A DNA stretch of 64,000 bases from JAHEJA01 sp965656445 (GCA_965656445.1 CBFHKO010000004.1:74624-138623); one strand, 5' to 3'; positions 42,589 through 51,985 are shown, counted from the first letter of the stretch. The notes: generated from the letters alone by a model not told the origin. Numbers and translations: made by a program.

Positions 42589-43464
42589 TCAGGTTAACTT
42601 GAGACTTGGGGGTGTCATTACGCGCGGAATCTGCTCGCTCCAGTGTTTTCTGTTCAAAACAGCGCCATCTTTGCGCACTTCTGCAATCTGAGCCGTGTCA
42701 ATCGTCGCATAGGTCCAACCCGCTTCACCAATCGTGCCAAGTGCCAAAACGCCTGATTCTGGAAAGCCCTTATCGGGTGGACAGAAAACGCCGCCCGCTC
42801 CCGTCGCTTCATCGACACCGTAAAATCGATCATCCTTGCTCAGCAATGAGGACATCACCACCGCGCATTGATTTTCCAGAGCCCGCGCCATGGACCCAAT
42901 ACGCACACGCCAATATCCAGACAAAGCTTCGGTACAGGAGGGCACCAAGAGCACATCCACTTTGCTAAGTGCACGTCCCAAAAGAGGAAATTCACTATCA
43001 TAGCAAATCAAAATACCGATGCGGCCCAGCGCAGTTTCAAAGACCTGCAATCCATCCCCGCCAGACACCTTCCAATCATCCCGCTCAAACCGCGTCATGA
43101 TTTGTTTGTCTTGCCAACCAATCGACCCATCAGGAGTGAACAGACCACACCGGTTTACCAATGCGCCTTGGTCTTGGATTGGCGCCGAGCCAGACAAGAT
43201 ATACACGCCATAATGCTTGGCCAGTTGCTGATGCAGTTTTGTGAAACCGGAAAAATATGACGCCACAGATTTCATCGAGGCCACTCTATCGCCCGCACTC
43301 TCTGGACCATCCAAGCTTGCCAGCTCCATCGCTGCATATTCAGGAAACACAAGCAATTGAGCACCGTGGTCACGGGCGTCTTTTACCCAACTCGATAATT
43401 TTTGGACATAGTCATCCCAAGAGTCGAGCCAAGATATAGGATAAGCGGACGTGGCTATTTTCAT
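42589..43464 (-). CDS. Carbon-nitrogen hydrolase (nitrilase superfamily)
   Basis: A 291-residue amidase of the nitrilase superfamily with the catalytic triad Glu (VFPEYAAME), Lys (WQDKQIMTRFE) and Cys (ILICYDSEFP). The MKIATSAYPISWLDSWDDY start at 43464 is preceded by AAGGG. This branch includes acylated-polyamine and omega-type amidases, but no substrate can be named. It stands alone; the region upstream (43465-43702) is AT-rich and non-coding. Confidence 0.9.
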   Translation of the reverse strand: MKIATSAYPISWLDSWDDYVQKLSSWVKDARDHGAQLLVFPEYAAMELASLDGPESAGDRVASMKSVASYFSGFTKLHQQLAKHYGVYILSGSAPIQDQGALVNRCGLFTPDGSIGWQDKQIMTRFERDDWKVSGGDGLQVFETALGRIGILICYDSEFPLLGRALSKVDVLLVPSCTEALSGYWRVRIGSMARALENQCAVVMSSLLSKDDRFYGVDEATGAGGVFCPPDKGFPESGVLALGTIGEAGWTYATIDTAQIAEVRKDGAVLNRKHWSEQIPRVMTPPSLKLT

Positions 43465-43682
43465 AGGACCCTTAGAAACAAATTTACAAAACAAACAGGG
43501 GAGGCAACATGCCTTCCCTGCGTACCAAATCACTCATTAAACAAAAATACAAGCTTGCTTACGGTTAAAAAACATACTCGTTACATTCAGCAAGCGGCGC
43601 GAACGTCCGAGGTTGCTTTAAGCATAAAGTTGTAAATAACGCGTGGTAGATTAGGTATAAAAAATTAGTCATAAGGGTCTTT

Positions 43683-43704
43683 AATATATACTTTAGTATA
43701 TATT
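43683..43704. other. Perfect A+T-rich palindrome
   Basis: AATATATACT-TT-AGTATATATT has 10-base arms that are perfectly complementary with a 2-base spacer, at the 3' end of the hypothetical gene at 43703. It is either an operator for a dimeric regulator or an mRNA 3' hairpin; no T run follows on either strand. Confidence 0.45.
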
Positions 43705-44080
43705 ATTGAATGCGTGTGACATTTGGCGACGCCAACATCAATGGCACAGCATCAGAATCTTGCGACAGCACGACGGAGCGCGATTTAATGAAACACTTGC
43801 CGTAAATGGCCGCGCTTGAAATGCGGCGCTGACATTGCATGGCTTGCTCTAATCCACCCAAATCATCTGCATCAATTAGAATCACTGATGGCCCGACTGG
43901 TTCCTGACGAATTTTTCCAATCGCATCCTTCGCAGAATGCGCAAAACTCACGCGCGCGGTATCCGACATTCCCTCTGGGCAGAATGTGATCCAGTCGTGA
44001 TAGGTATCCCCCAGAACCAAGATCCAAGGCTCAGAAGCCTCAGCTTGATGTCGTGATACATGCCTTTTTGCGTTCCCCAT
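43703..44080 (-). CDS. Hypothetical protein, possible degenerate receiver-like fold
   Basis: A 125-residue protein I do not recognise. The middle part WILVLGDTYHDWITFCPEG ... SVILIDADDLGGLEQAM has the alternating hydrophobic strands and a Asp after a strand that resemble response-regulator receivers, without the acidic pocket or conserved Lys. The ATG at 44080 has no ribosome binding site. It is surrounded by AT-rich spacers on both sides (43465-43702 and 44081-44224). Possibly a transferred or decaying gene. Confidence 0.45.
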   Translation of the reverse strand: MGNAKRHVSRHQAEASEPWILVLGDTYHDWITFCPEGMSDTARVSFAHSAKDAIGKIRQEPVGPSVILIDADDLGGLEQAMQCQRRISSAAIYGKCFIKSRSVVLSQDSDAVPLMLASPNVTRIQ

Positions 44081-44224
44081 CCGTCAAAACCCTTTTGATG
44101 ATGAAGCAAATTAACACCATTCAAGAAGTTTTTCTCTTGCGCATTGGGTCAGAAATCGACCGAAAAAGGGTAATGGTATTGAAACGGACACTATTAAAAC
44201 GTCATAAACGTATCACAGCCCTGA

Positions 44225-44926
44225 CTAATTTTGATTTATACCCATTTCAGTTACGAGCTGCGCCACTTTTGGACCGATATACTCAACAATATTAGCAACA
44301 CCTGCCGCATTGGGGTGAAGCCCATCTGATTGCATAAACACCTTCATTTGAGAAATATCATCACTCTGCTCCAACAAAGGTGTGAAAAACGTATCAACAT
44401 AGAGTGTGCCATAATCACGCGCGAGATCGGGGAAAATACGATCAAAGTCTTTTTTATATGCAGGACCGTAGTTCAAAGGGGCCAAGACACCAATTAACAA
44501 CACTTTCAAGTCCTTGGCCCGCGCAATATCGAGAAGGTTTTTCAAATTTTGCCGTGTCACCTCTGGGGCAATACCCCTCAGCATATCATTGCTTCCTAAG
44601 GCGACAACAACAGAACCAACGTCAGGCGTCAAAGACCATTCAAATCGCTCCAACCCTCCTGCAGTTGTATCGCCTGAAACGCCCCCATTTATCACCCGAA
44701 CCGTGAGACCTTGCTCTTTGAGCCAGTCGCGCATTTGTGGAACAAGCCCGTCTTGTTCCAACAGTCCATAGCCTTGGGTCAAACTATCGCCCAACATGAG
44801 CACCGATTTTGTTTGGGCATGGGCCGCAAACGCGCTTGCCAAAAATACTAAGCAGGCCACCTTGCTGCTCTGCTTCAAGACCCCATATGTTCTAAAGAAG
44901 TGACCTAAAAGGCGATTAATTGACAT
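44225..44926 (-). CDS. Periplasmic arylesterase (TesA-like GDSL hydrolase)
   Basis: A 233-residue GDSL-type esterase: VLMLGDSLTQGYG (catalytic Ser), ALGSND and the late DGLHPNAAGV (Asp-His pair) fill the SGNH blocks. The N-terminus has a hydrophobic segment ACLVFLASAFAAHAQT, a signal peptide directing it to the periplasm. It is paired divergently with an ABC/FtsX-type exporter, the conserved tesA-ybbAP arrangement. The ATG at 44926 overlaps the start codon of the exporter ATPase on the other strand within CATG, so each gene's ribosome binding site lies in the other's first codons. Gene name not assigned since only family is clear. Confidence 0.9.
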   Translation of the reverse strand: MSINRLLGHFFRTYGVLKQSSKVACLVFLASAFAAHAQTKSVLMLGDSLTQGYGLLEQDGLVPQMRDWLKEQGLTVRVINGGVSGDTTAGGLERFEWSLTPDVGSVVVALGSNDMLRGIAPEVTRQNLKNLLDIARAKDLKVLLIGVLAPLNYGPAYKKDFDRIFPDLARDYGTLYVDTFFTPLLEQSDDISQMKVFMQSDGLHPNAAGVANIVEYIGPKVAQLVTEMGINQN

Positions 44927-45611
44927 GTCTGATCCTATTCTTTCCCTTAAAGATGTATCTTTATCGCTCAGAAGCAATGCAGGACAAATCACGATTTTGA
45001 AAAACATCTCCCTAGATGTCGAGAAATCACAAAGTGTGGGCCTGATCGGGCCATCTGGATCAGGCAAATCCTCGCTTCTCATGCTTTTAGGTGGACTAGA
45101 GCAAGCCACCTCAGGTCAGATCACAGTCTGCGGCAAAAACATAACCCATCTCTCAGAAGATGACCTCGCCCTATTTCGCCGCAACCACATGGGGATTGTG
45201 TTTCAATCGTTTCATTTGATCCCCACCATGACGGCTCTTGAAAACGTCGCAACCCCGCTTGAATTAAAAGGCGATCCTGATGCCTTTGACAAGGCGCGCG
45301 ATGTGTTGCGGCTTGTTGGGTTAGAGCACCGCGTTGATCATATGCCGGCTCAGATGTCTGGCGGTGAACAACAGCGCACAGCCCTAGCGCGCGCCGTTGT
45401 GACACGGCCACAAATCTTGTTAGCGGATGAACCGACGGGCAACCTAGATGGCCCCAACGGCACCGCCATCATGGATCTCTTGTTCAACTTGCGCGATGAA
45501 TTTGGCTCAACTTTGATTTTGGTCACACATGCCCCAGAATTGGCTCAGAGATGCGATCGGATTATCCGCCTACGGGACGGCGCAATTGATACCGATGGAC
45601 CGACCCAATGA
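44925..45611 (+). CDS. LolD/YbbA-like ABC transporter ATP-binding protein
   Basis: A 228-residue ATPase: Walker A GPSGSGKSS, signature MSGGEQQRTALARA, Walker B ILLADEPTGNLD, switch LVTHAPELA. These features match the MacB/LolD/YbbA clade that drives FtsX-type permeases in extracting or exporting lipids and lipoproteins. Overlaps its permease gene by ATGA. Opposite the arylesterase gene. Confidence 0.92.
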   Translation: MSDPILSLKDVSLSLRSNAGQITILKNISLDVEKSQSVGLIGPSGSGKSSLLMLLGGLEQATSGQITVCGKNITHLSEDDLALFRRNHMGIVFQSFHLIPTMTALENVATPLELKGDPDAFDKARDVLRLVGLEHRVDHMPAQMSGGEQQRTALARAVVTRPQILLADEPTGNLDGPNGTAIMDLLFNLRDEFGSTLILVTHAPELAQRCDRIIRLRDGAIDTDGPTQ

Positions 45612-48118
45612 CCCTTGCCCTTCGGATTGCAAAACGCGAATTACGCGCAGGCTTATACGGGTTCAAAATTCTAATTGCCTGTCTCGCTTTGGGCGTTGCT
45701 GCGATTGCAGGTGTCGGCTCTATCCGAAGCGCGATTGACGCGGCCTTGACGCAACAAGGGGCGGTATTGCTCGGGGGGGATGGTGAGGCCGAATTCACCT
45801 ATCGCTTTGCAACCCTTGAGGAACGCGCCTGGTTTGACGCAAATGCAACAGCCGTTTCTGAAGTGGTTGATTTCCGATCCATGGCGCGGGTCGAATATGA
45901 CGAGACATTTGAAACCGCGCTGACCCAGATCAAGGGGATCGATACCGTCTATCCCCTGTTGGGCAAAGTGGTCTTAGAAAATGACCTTCCTTTGGATCAA
46001 GCCCTCGCCAATCGTGGGATTGTGATGGAGCGCGTTCTAAGTGACCGGCTCGGATTGAAAACAGGGGACTCTGTTTGGCTGGGTACCGGTGAATTCAGGC
46101 TCGGTGGCGTTTTGCTCTCTTATCCTGATGGCGCGGGGGATGGATTTGGACTTGGGCCGCGAACCTTAGTCTATACTGAGGATTTAAGCGACACAGGCCT
46201 CTTAGCAGAAGGCACTTTGTTCACCACAAAATACAGGCTCACCTTTGACGGTCAAGTGGACTACGACGGCCTTGAAACCAGCATTTCAATAGCTTTCCCG
46301 AATTCGGGTCTCAGATGGCGGGATGCCCGCAACGGAGCACCAGGGATTGCCGAATTTGTGGAACGGCTGGGATCATTTTTGATCCTTGTCGGACTATCGG
46401 GACTTGCGGTTGGGGGGATTGGTGTCTCGGCTGCGGTGCGCACCTATATGCAGCGCAAGACAACCGTCATCGCCACATTGCGCAGTATCGGTGCGGCAAA
46501 CAGAACAATTTTTCAAATCTATTTCCTGCAAATCATGGCGATATCGATCTTTGGAATTTTCTTAGGCATCTGTCTTGGTGTCGGCATTCCAATCTTAATC
46601 GCCCCGTTGCTAGAAGCCTCACTGCCTTTCCCGATCTCGGTTGGCGTCTATGCTCGGCCCATTTTTGAGGCTGCACTCTATGGGGCGTTGACGGCAATCA
46701 TATTTACGCTCTGGCCCCTCGCTATGACAGAAAACATCAAGGCCTCAACTCTGTTTCGGGATGGAGGGCTTACTGGGTTTACCGTCCCGTCAGCCAAATA
46801 TCTCGTCGCGATCCTCGTTGTATTTGTCGCCCTCCTCGCATCGGCAAGTTGGTTTATCGGATCAGTTAAGCTCACGATGTGGGCGGCGATTGGCATCTTG
46901 GGCGCGTTGTTCATTCTGGCCCTGTCCGCCTTGGTCACTCGGTTTCTGAGCCGCAAGATTGCACCACTCTCAAAAGGGCGCCCCAAACTGAGATGGAGCT
47001 TGTCCGCGATTAGTGGGCAATCCGAAGGTGCCGTCTCTGTGGTTTTGTCACTGGGTCTGGGGCTATCGGTTCTTGCCTCTATTGGTCAAATTGATGGCAA
47101 CCTTAGAGCAGCGATAGAACAAGATTTGCCCGAGGTCGCCCCATCATTCTTTTTCGTCGATATTCAGAAATCACAGATGCCTGAATTTTCCGCAATCTTG
47201 GATAAAGATGACGCCGTAAGCCGTGTTGATGCGGCCCCGATGTTGCGTGGCATTATCAGCCAAATCAATGGACAACCCGCGCGTGACGTTGTTGGAGATC
47301 ACTGGGTTATTGAAGGGGATAGGGGTCTAACCTATTCCGCGACACCTCCGCCGAATACAACGATAACCGAAGGAGACTGGTGGCCAGCTGATTATACGGG
47401 CCCTGCCCAAGTCAGCTTCGCCGCAGAAGAAGCCGAAGAAATGGGGCTGTCTTTGGGTGATACACTCACATTGAACATCATGGGACGCGACATCACCGCG
47501 ACCATAACGAGCTTTCGAGTGGTAGATTTTTCAACAGCGGGCATCGGGTTCGTTATGTCGATAAACCCAAGCGCCCTAGCAGGTGCCCCGCATTCCTTTA
47601 TCGCCACAGTTTATGCAGACCCCGATGAAGAAGCCCGCATTTTGCGACAGCTGTCCAAGACATTCCCGAACATCACCGCCATCCGCATCAAAGACGCCAT
47701 TGATCGGGTTTCGATATTATTGGGGTCCATCGCATCCGCAACCTCCTACGGCGCCGCCGCAAGCTTGCTCACTGGGTTTTTGGTATTGATCGGATCCGCA
47801 GCCTCAAATGAACACACGCGCGCTTATGAGGCGGCTGTGCTCAAGACACTAGGCGCAACGCGACGGCAAATCTTGATGAGTTTCGCCCTCCGATCCGCTG
47901 TATTGGGGGCAAGTGCGGGACTCGTTGCTCTCGGCGCTGGGGTTCTTGGGGGTTGGGCCGTGCTAACCTTTGTTATGAATTTGGACTTCACCATTATGTG
48001 GCCCGTCGCCTTGGCCATTGTTTTTGGGGGGATATTTACAAACCTCGCTGCGGGGCTGGGATTTGCTCTGAGAGCTCTGCGCGCAAAACCGGCGAAAATG
48101 CTCCGATCGCGCGAGTAG
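45608..48118 (+). CDS. FtsX-family ABC transporter permease (YbbP-like)
   Basis: An 836-residue inner-membrane protein with an N-terminal membrane segment, a large periplasmic domain, three central transmembrane segments with the FtsX coupling region (RKTTVIATLRSIGAANRTIF, about 282-301), further segments, and a second FtsX domain at the C-terminus (EAAVLKTLGATRRQIL). Two FtsX modules in one chain are typical of the YbbP type. With the preceding ATPase it probably exports or extracts a hydrophobic substrate; YbbAP-TesA is thought to process acyl groups in the periplasm. Start codon overlaps the ATPase stop. Confidence 0.93.
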   Translation: MTLALRIAKRELRAGLYGFKILIACLALGVAAIAGVGSIRSAIDAALTQQGAVLLGGDGEAEFTYRFATLEERAWFDANATAVSEVVDFRSMARVEYDETFETALTQIKGIDTVYPLLGKVVLENDLPLDQALANRGIVMERVLSDRLGLKTGDSVWLGTGEFRLGGVLLSYPDGAGDGFGLGPRTLVYTEDLSDTGLLAEGTLFTTKYRLTFDGQVDYDGLETSISIAFPNSGLRWRDARNGAPGIAEFVERLGSFLILVGLSGLAVGGIGVSAAVRTYMQRKTTVIATLRSIGAANRTIFQIYFLQIMAISIFGIFLGICLGVGIPILIAPLLEASLPFPISVGVYARPIFEAALYGALTAIIFTLWPLAMTENIKASTLFRDGGLTGFTVPSAKYLVAILVVFVALLASASWFIGSVKLTMWAAIGILGALFILALSALVTRFLSRKIAPLSKGRPKLRWSLSAISGQSEGAVSVVLSLGLGLSVLASIGQIDGNLRAAIEQDLPEVAPSFFFVDIQKSQMPEFSAILDKDDAVSRVDAAPMLRGIISQINGQPARDVVGDHWVIEGDRGLTYSATPPPNTTITEGDWWPADYTGPAQVSFAAEEAEEMGLSLGDTLTLNIMGRDITATITSFRVVDFSTAGIGFVMSINPSALAGAPHSFIATVYADPDEEARILRQLSKTFPNITAIRIKDAIDRVSILLGSIASATSYGAAASLLTGFLVLIGSAASNEHTRAYEAAVLKTLGATRRQILMSFALRSAVLGASAGLVALGAGVLGGWAVLTFVMNLDFTIMWPVALAIVFGGIFTNLAAGLGFALRALRAKPAKMLRSRE

Positions 48119-48179
48119 AAAGATTGAATTCTGCGACGCAGAATGCCAATTTGTGAATCATATAGAAAAGGAATTTCTC

Positions 48180-49061
48180 ATGACCTCTGCGTTGCCCCAA
48201 GTTATCACGCCAGCTTTGACACCTGCTCAACAAACTCAAGTCGTCAATCTCATCCGGCGGGCGGCGCGTGCTGAGATTTTGCCACGATTTCGAAACCTGT
48301 CGTCAGCCTCCATTTCCGAGAAATCAAATTTCAACGATCTTGTGACAGAAGCAGACATCGAAGCCGAAGCAATGATAACGCGTGGCCTATTACGCCTGTT
48401 CCCCTCGGCTTTGGTTGTCGGTGAAGAGGCCATTTCCAAAACGCCCGAATTGCGGGACAAAATTGATGATGCGGAATTGGCATTCATTATTGATCCCGTA
48501 GATGGCACTGCCAACTTTGTGCATGGATTGACAACCTTCGGTGTCATTTTATCGGTGACCCGTTTTGGAACGCCAGTGTTCGGTCTTCATTATGATCCAA
48601 TCTTGGATGACTATTTGATAGCCGACACGGGCGACAAACCCACCCGCCGCGTCACGAGCTCTGGAAGCACGAGGCCCGTAAGCACCGCCGAGAGCCGAGA
48701 CATCAGCGGTCTTAATGGCTATATCCACATGCATTTGATGGAAAAAGATATCCAAGCACAATTGGCGCCCATGATCCCAGATTTCGGCATCATTTCTGTG
48801 CTCCGCTGTTCCTGTCACGAATATCGTACGCTTGCGCAAGGGGGTGTTCACTTTGCGCTCTCTGCGAAATTGAACCCGTGGGATCACGCAGCAGGCACCC
48901 TACTCGTCGAACGCGCAGGTGGCTATGTGCGTATGTTAGACGGAACGCAATATTCAACCAAGACGCGGGATGGCTATTTGCTAGCTGCGTGTAATGAAGA
49001 AACTTGGCACCGAGTCAAAGATCATCTGGATTTTCTTACGTCTGAGAACACAGCCGCCTAA
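48180..49061 (+). CDS. Inositol monophosphatase family phosphatase
   Basis: A 293-residue metal-dependent phosphatase: EADIEAEAMI and VVGEEAIS (metal ligands Glu), IIDPVDGTANFVHG (the core DPxDGT motif) and WDHAAGTLLVERAGG late. It may dephosphorylate inositol-1-phosphate, histidinol phosphate or a sugar phosphate; substrate is not clear. ATG 48180 with AAGGA upstream replaces the longer frame. It lies 60 bases after the permease, in the same direction. Confidence 0.92.
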   Translation: MTSALPQVITPALTPAQQTQVVNLIRRAARAEILPRFRNLSSASISEKSNFNDLVTEADIEAEAMITRGLLRLFPSALVVGEEAISKTPELRDKIDDAELAFIIDPVDGTANFVHGLTTFGVILSVTRFGTPVFGLHYDPILDDYLIADTGDKPTRRVTSSGSTRPVSTAESRDISGLNGYIHMHLMEKDIQAQLAPMIPDFGIISVLRCSCHEYRTLAQGGVHFALSAKLNPWDHAAGTLLVERAGGYVRMLDGTQYSTKTRDGYLLAACNEETWHRVKDHLDFLTSENTAA

Positions 49062-49269
49062 TCGCCAGAACATGTATCCTATAGGATAGCACCTCGGGGC
49101 AATCGATATGCCCCTAGTGATTCAGGGTATTTGCCTAAAACCTCCTTGGAAATCGACGTTTTCCCTATTGCGTAGTCATGATGGTGCTTTGGCGCTGAGA
49201 CTGGCTTTGAACTGAAATTTCTTTGTCTAGGTAAAGCACTCCCACGTTGGGGATACCTAAGGAGGACAC
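49062..49269 (+). other. urtA upstream region with palindrome and hairpins
   Basis: Non-coding, 208 bases. ATCCTATAGGAT (49076-49087) is a perfect palindrome; GGGGCA-ATCGATA-TGCCCC (49096-49114) is a stem-loop, possibly the end of the phosphatase transcript. TAGGTA/TACCTA (49228-49233/49254-49259) encloses TCCC/GGGA and forms a hairpin just before the AAGGAGG ribosome binding site of urtA, so it may influence its translation. No recognisable promoter. Confidence 0.45.
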
Positions 49270-50544
49270 ATGCAATTTATTAAATCTGCCGTTGTTGGTG
49301 CACTTGCACTCTATGGTGCAACAACATCAGCGAATGCCGAAACCGTGAAAGTCGGCATTCTGCACTCCCTATCCGGAACGATGGCGATTTCGGAAACAAC
49401 ACTCAAAGATACGATGCTTATGTTGATTGAACAACAGAACGCAAAGGGCGGTGTCTTGGGCAAGCAACTCGAAGCTGTTGTGGTTGACCCTGCTTCAGAT
49501 TGGCCAACTTTCGGCACAATGTCGCGCCAGCTCATCGAAAAAGATGGCGTCTCTGTTATCTTTGGCGGATGGACATCTGTTTCCCGTAAAAACGTTCTTC
49601 CTGTTGTCGAAGAATTGAATGGCCTCATGTTCTACCCTGTTCAATACGAAGGCGAAGAAAGCTCTAAAAACGTATTTTACACGGGCGCAGCTCCGAACCA
49701 GCAAGCGATCCCAGCGACAGATTATTTCTTGAACGACTTGGGCGTCACCAAATTTGCGCTTTTGGGCACAGATTATGTCTACCCACGGACAACAAACGCG
49801 ATCTTGGAAGCCTACTTGAAATCAAAAGGTATTCCAGCGTCTGACATCTTGGTGAACTATACACCGTTTGGCCACAATGACTGGGACGGCATCGTTGCAG
49901 ACATCGAATCTCTCGGAAGCGATGGGTCCAAAGTTGGCGTAATTTCAACAATTAACGGCGATGCAAATATCGGCTTCTACGAGGCTCTTGGAAACGCGGG
50001 CATTATGCCATTCGACATTCCCGTCATTGCATTCTCTGTTGGTGAAGAAGAGCTATCCACATTGGATACAGCTGACCTTGTGGGTCACTTGGCTGCTTGG
50101 AACTACTTCCAATCCGCTGACACGCCTGCAAACTTTGAATGGGTCAAACAGTGGAAAGACCGCATGGGTCGCGAGCGTGTGACAAACGATCCAATGGAAG
50201 CACACTACATTGGTTTCAACATGTGGGTAAACGCTGTCGAACAGGCTGGCACAACGGATGTGGATGCCGTTCGTACCGCGATGTACGGTCAAACATTCCC
50301 GAACTTGACAGGTGGTCAAGCGGTTATGTTGCCAAACCACCACTTGGCAAAGCCAGTTTTGATCGGCGAAATCAACGAAGTTGGCCAGTTCGACATCATT
50401 TCTAAAACATCAGAAGTTGATGGCGATGCATGGACAGATTTCTTGCCACAGTCTGCAAACCTCAAGTCTGATTGGAAATCATTGGGCTGCGGTATGTATA
50501 ACACGACAACAAACACATGTGTTCAAATCAAATCTAACTACTAA
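49270..50544 (+). CDS. urtA: Urea-type ABC transporter substrate-binding protein (UrtA-like)
   Basis: A 424-residue periplasmic binding protein of the UrtA kind. MQFIKSAVVGALALYGATTSANA is a signal peptide; VKVGILHSLSGTMAISETTLKD, FGGWTSVSRKNVLPVVEELNGLMFYPVQYEGEESS and HYIGFNMWVNAVEQAG follow UrtA closely, as does the C-terminal WKSLGCGMYNTTTNTCVQIK. It would bind urea or short amides. No urtB-E or urease gene accompanies it: a terminator and a tRNA gene on the other strand follow, so it is an orphan binding protein here. AAGGAGG precedes the start. Confidence 0.9.
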   Translation: MQFIKSAVVGALALYGATTSANAETVKVGILHSLSGTMAISETTLKDTMLMLIEQQNAKGGVLGKQLEAVVVDPASDWPTFGTMSRQLIEKDGVSVIFGGWTSVSRKNVLPVVEELNGLMFYPVQYEGEESSKNVFYTGAAPNQQAIPATDYFLNDLGVTKFALLGTDYVYPRTTNAILEAYLKSKGIPASDILVNYTPFGHNDWDGIVADIESLGSDGSKVGVISTINGDANIGFYEALGNAGIMPFDIPVIAFSVGEEELSTLDTADLVGHLAAWNYFQSADTPANFEWVKQWKDRMGRERVTNDPMEAHYIGFNMWVNAVEQAGTTDVDAVRTAMYGQTFPNLTGGQAVMLPNHHLAKPVLIGEINEVGQFDIISKTSEVDGDAWTDFLPQSANLKSDWKSLGCGMYNTTTNTCVQIKSNY

Positions 50545-50566
50545 TCAGATTTGATATACAAGATCG

Positions 50567-50592
50567 ATGGCGGGGCTTGCTCCGCCATTTTT
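50567..50592 (+). terminator. Rho-independent terminator of urtA
   Basis: ATGGCGG with CCGCCAT (7 bp, 50567-50573/50582-50588) around an 8-base loop, followed by TTTT. A second inverted repeat (ATCAAATCT/AGATTTGAT, 50527-50535/50547-50555) surrounds the urtA stop. Confidence 0.85.
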
Positions 50593-50660
50593 CGTTTGAC
50601 CAAAAGACAGACGGCACAGCACAGGCGTCGAGAAAACGTATTCGATTGTCAATGAAGGTT

Positions 50661-50736
<76 letters not shown>

Positions 50737-50821
50737 AAACAGCGTTCGCTGATGAACGCTAAATATGCAAAGCGTGGGGCGGGATCAAGTCCAAAATCGC
50801 CCCACAGCATTGTTATGAAGA

Positions 50822-51139
50822 TTACTCTTCGTCGTCCGCGGGGACGTCTGCGATTTCGTCTAGAGAGACGCTATCGTCATCGTCATCTTCAAGTAGATCA
50901 TCACCGAGATCCACTTCTACGTCGTCATCCAATACAACATCATCTGTATCAATATCTTGTGATTCAGTTGACTTATTTGCCGCATCTTCTGCATCCGCAG
51001 CGATTAGACGTGTTTTGCTGCTATCCAGCTCAACAACTTCGCCCGTATATGGGCTAACTATTGGATTTTTGTTTAGGTCATAAAAACGTTTGCCTGTAGT
51101 TGGGCAAATGCGTTTCACACCCCATTCTTCTTTGGGCAT
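50822..51139 (-). CDS. FYDLN acid domain protein (TIGR02300-type)
   Basis: A 105-residue protein: the N-terminal part EEWGVKRICPTTGKRFYDLNKNPIVSPYTGEVV is a small zinc-ribbon-like head (the CPTTGKRFYDLN motif), and the rest is a run of Asp/Glu with almost no other content. This is the alphaproteobacterial TIGR02300 family of unknown function. It diverges from the metallopeptidase gene and has a tRNA gene downstream. Confidence 0.9.
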   Translation of the reverse strand: MPKEEWGVKRICPTTGKRFYDLNKNPIVSPYTGEVVELDSSKTRLIAADAEDAANKSTESQDIDTDDVVLDDDVEVDLGDDLLEDDDDDSVSLDEIADVPADDEE

Positions 51140-51232
51140 AGGAATCCCCTTTGACTTTTACTTGTCGACAGTTTGCGCCAAGTGCCATATCAGGAACGCA
51201 GTGTCAAAGGCTTTTCAGCTATTACTGGAACA

Positions 51233-51955
51233 ATGCGTCGATTCTTCTCTAAAGACCCCAACAATGGACCAATCGTCCTGCCAAATCACCCCCACATCGA
51301 GGTGAGCGTACGGCATTTGGCACGCGCCAAGAGGCTTAGTCTTCGGGTGTCTTCATTGGACGGGCGCATCACTCTAACGGCTCCGCTTCATGCAAGACGA
51401 TCCGACATTGAGGGATTCGTTCTAGAGAAAGAGGACTGGATCGCCAAACATCATTCCAATAGCGCAAAACCTGCGCTCGTTGATTACGGCAGCACGATCC
51501 CAATCGAAGGCGCATCCTATCTTGTCACACCGGGAACCGGGGCAAGGGTCAGCGCGATTGGCGATAACCTATGCCTCCCGCAAAAAAGCAAGGCACCAGC
51601 GGTACAGGTTCAAGCCTATCTCAAAACATTAGCCAGAGATAGATTGGCCGAAGCTTCGGATTATTATGCAAGCAAGCTCGGCCTCCCCTATACGCGCTTA
51701 ACCCTGCGCGATACGCGATCCCGTTGGGGATCCTGCAGCAGTGAGGGCGCCTTGATGTATAGCTGGCGGTTGATTATGGCGCCGCCTGATGTGTTGAAAT
51801 ACGTCGCCGCGCACGAAGTCGCCCACCTCAAGGAAATGAACCATTCCGCTGCGTTTTGGACGGTTGTTGAGCATTTATTTGGGTCCTACAAAGAGCAACG
51901 CGCATGGTTGCGACAAAATGGGGCGAGCCTTCATCAATATACATTTAAGGATTGA
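51233..51955 (+). CDS. M48/YgjP-type metallopeptidase family protein
   Basis: A 240-residue protein of the DUF45 (YgjP) family: RSRWGSCSSEGALMYSWRLIMAPPDVLKYVAAHEVAHLKEMNHSAAFW has the zinc site HEVAH, the third ligand in the following helix, and the diagnostic RWGSCS. Probably a zinc metallopeptidase; substrate unknown. The reading frame is open upstream; ATG 51233 (MRRFFSKD) fits homologs. It precedes a GntR-type regulator by 30 bases. Confidence 0.9.
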   Translation: MRRFFSKDPNNGPIVLPNHPHIEVSVRHLARAKRLSLRVSSLDGRITLTAPLHARRSDIEGFVLEKEDWIAKHHSNSAKPALVDYGSTIPIEGASYLVTPGTGARVSAIGDNLCLPQKSKAPAVQVQAYLKTLARDRLAEASDYYASKLGLPYTRLTLRDTRSRWGSCSSEGALMYSWRLIMAPPDVLKYVAAHEVAHLKEMNHSAAFWTVVEHLFGSYKEQRAWLRQNGASLHQYTFKD

Positions 51956-51985
51956 CGGCCTCTCCCTTTGTGATCACAAAAGGGC

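Noticed and set aside
49160..49269. Sigma54 promoter for urtA
   Set aside because: GG and GC pairs occur (around 49189) but with 11 or 9 bases between them instead of 10, so the pattern does not hold.
49200..49269. Guanidine-type riboswitch before urtA
   Set aside because: The hairpin lacks the conserved core of that class; only a simple stem-loop is visible.
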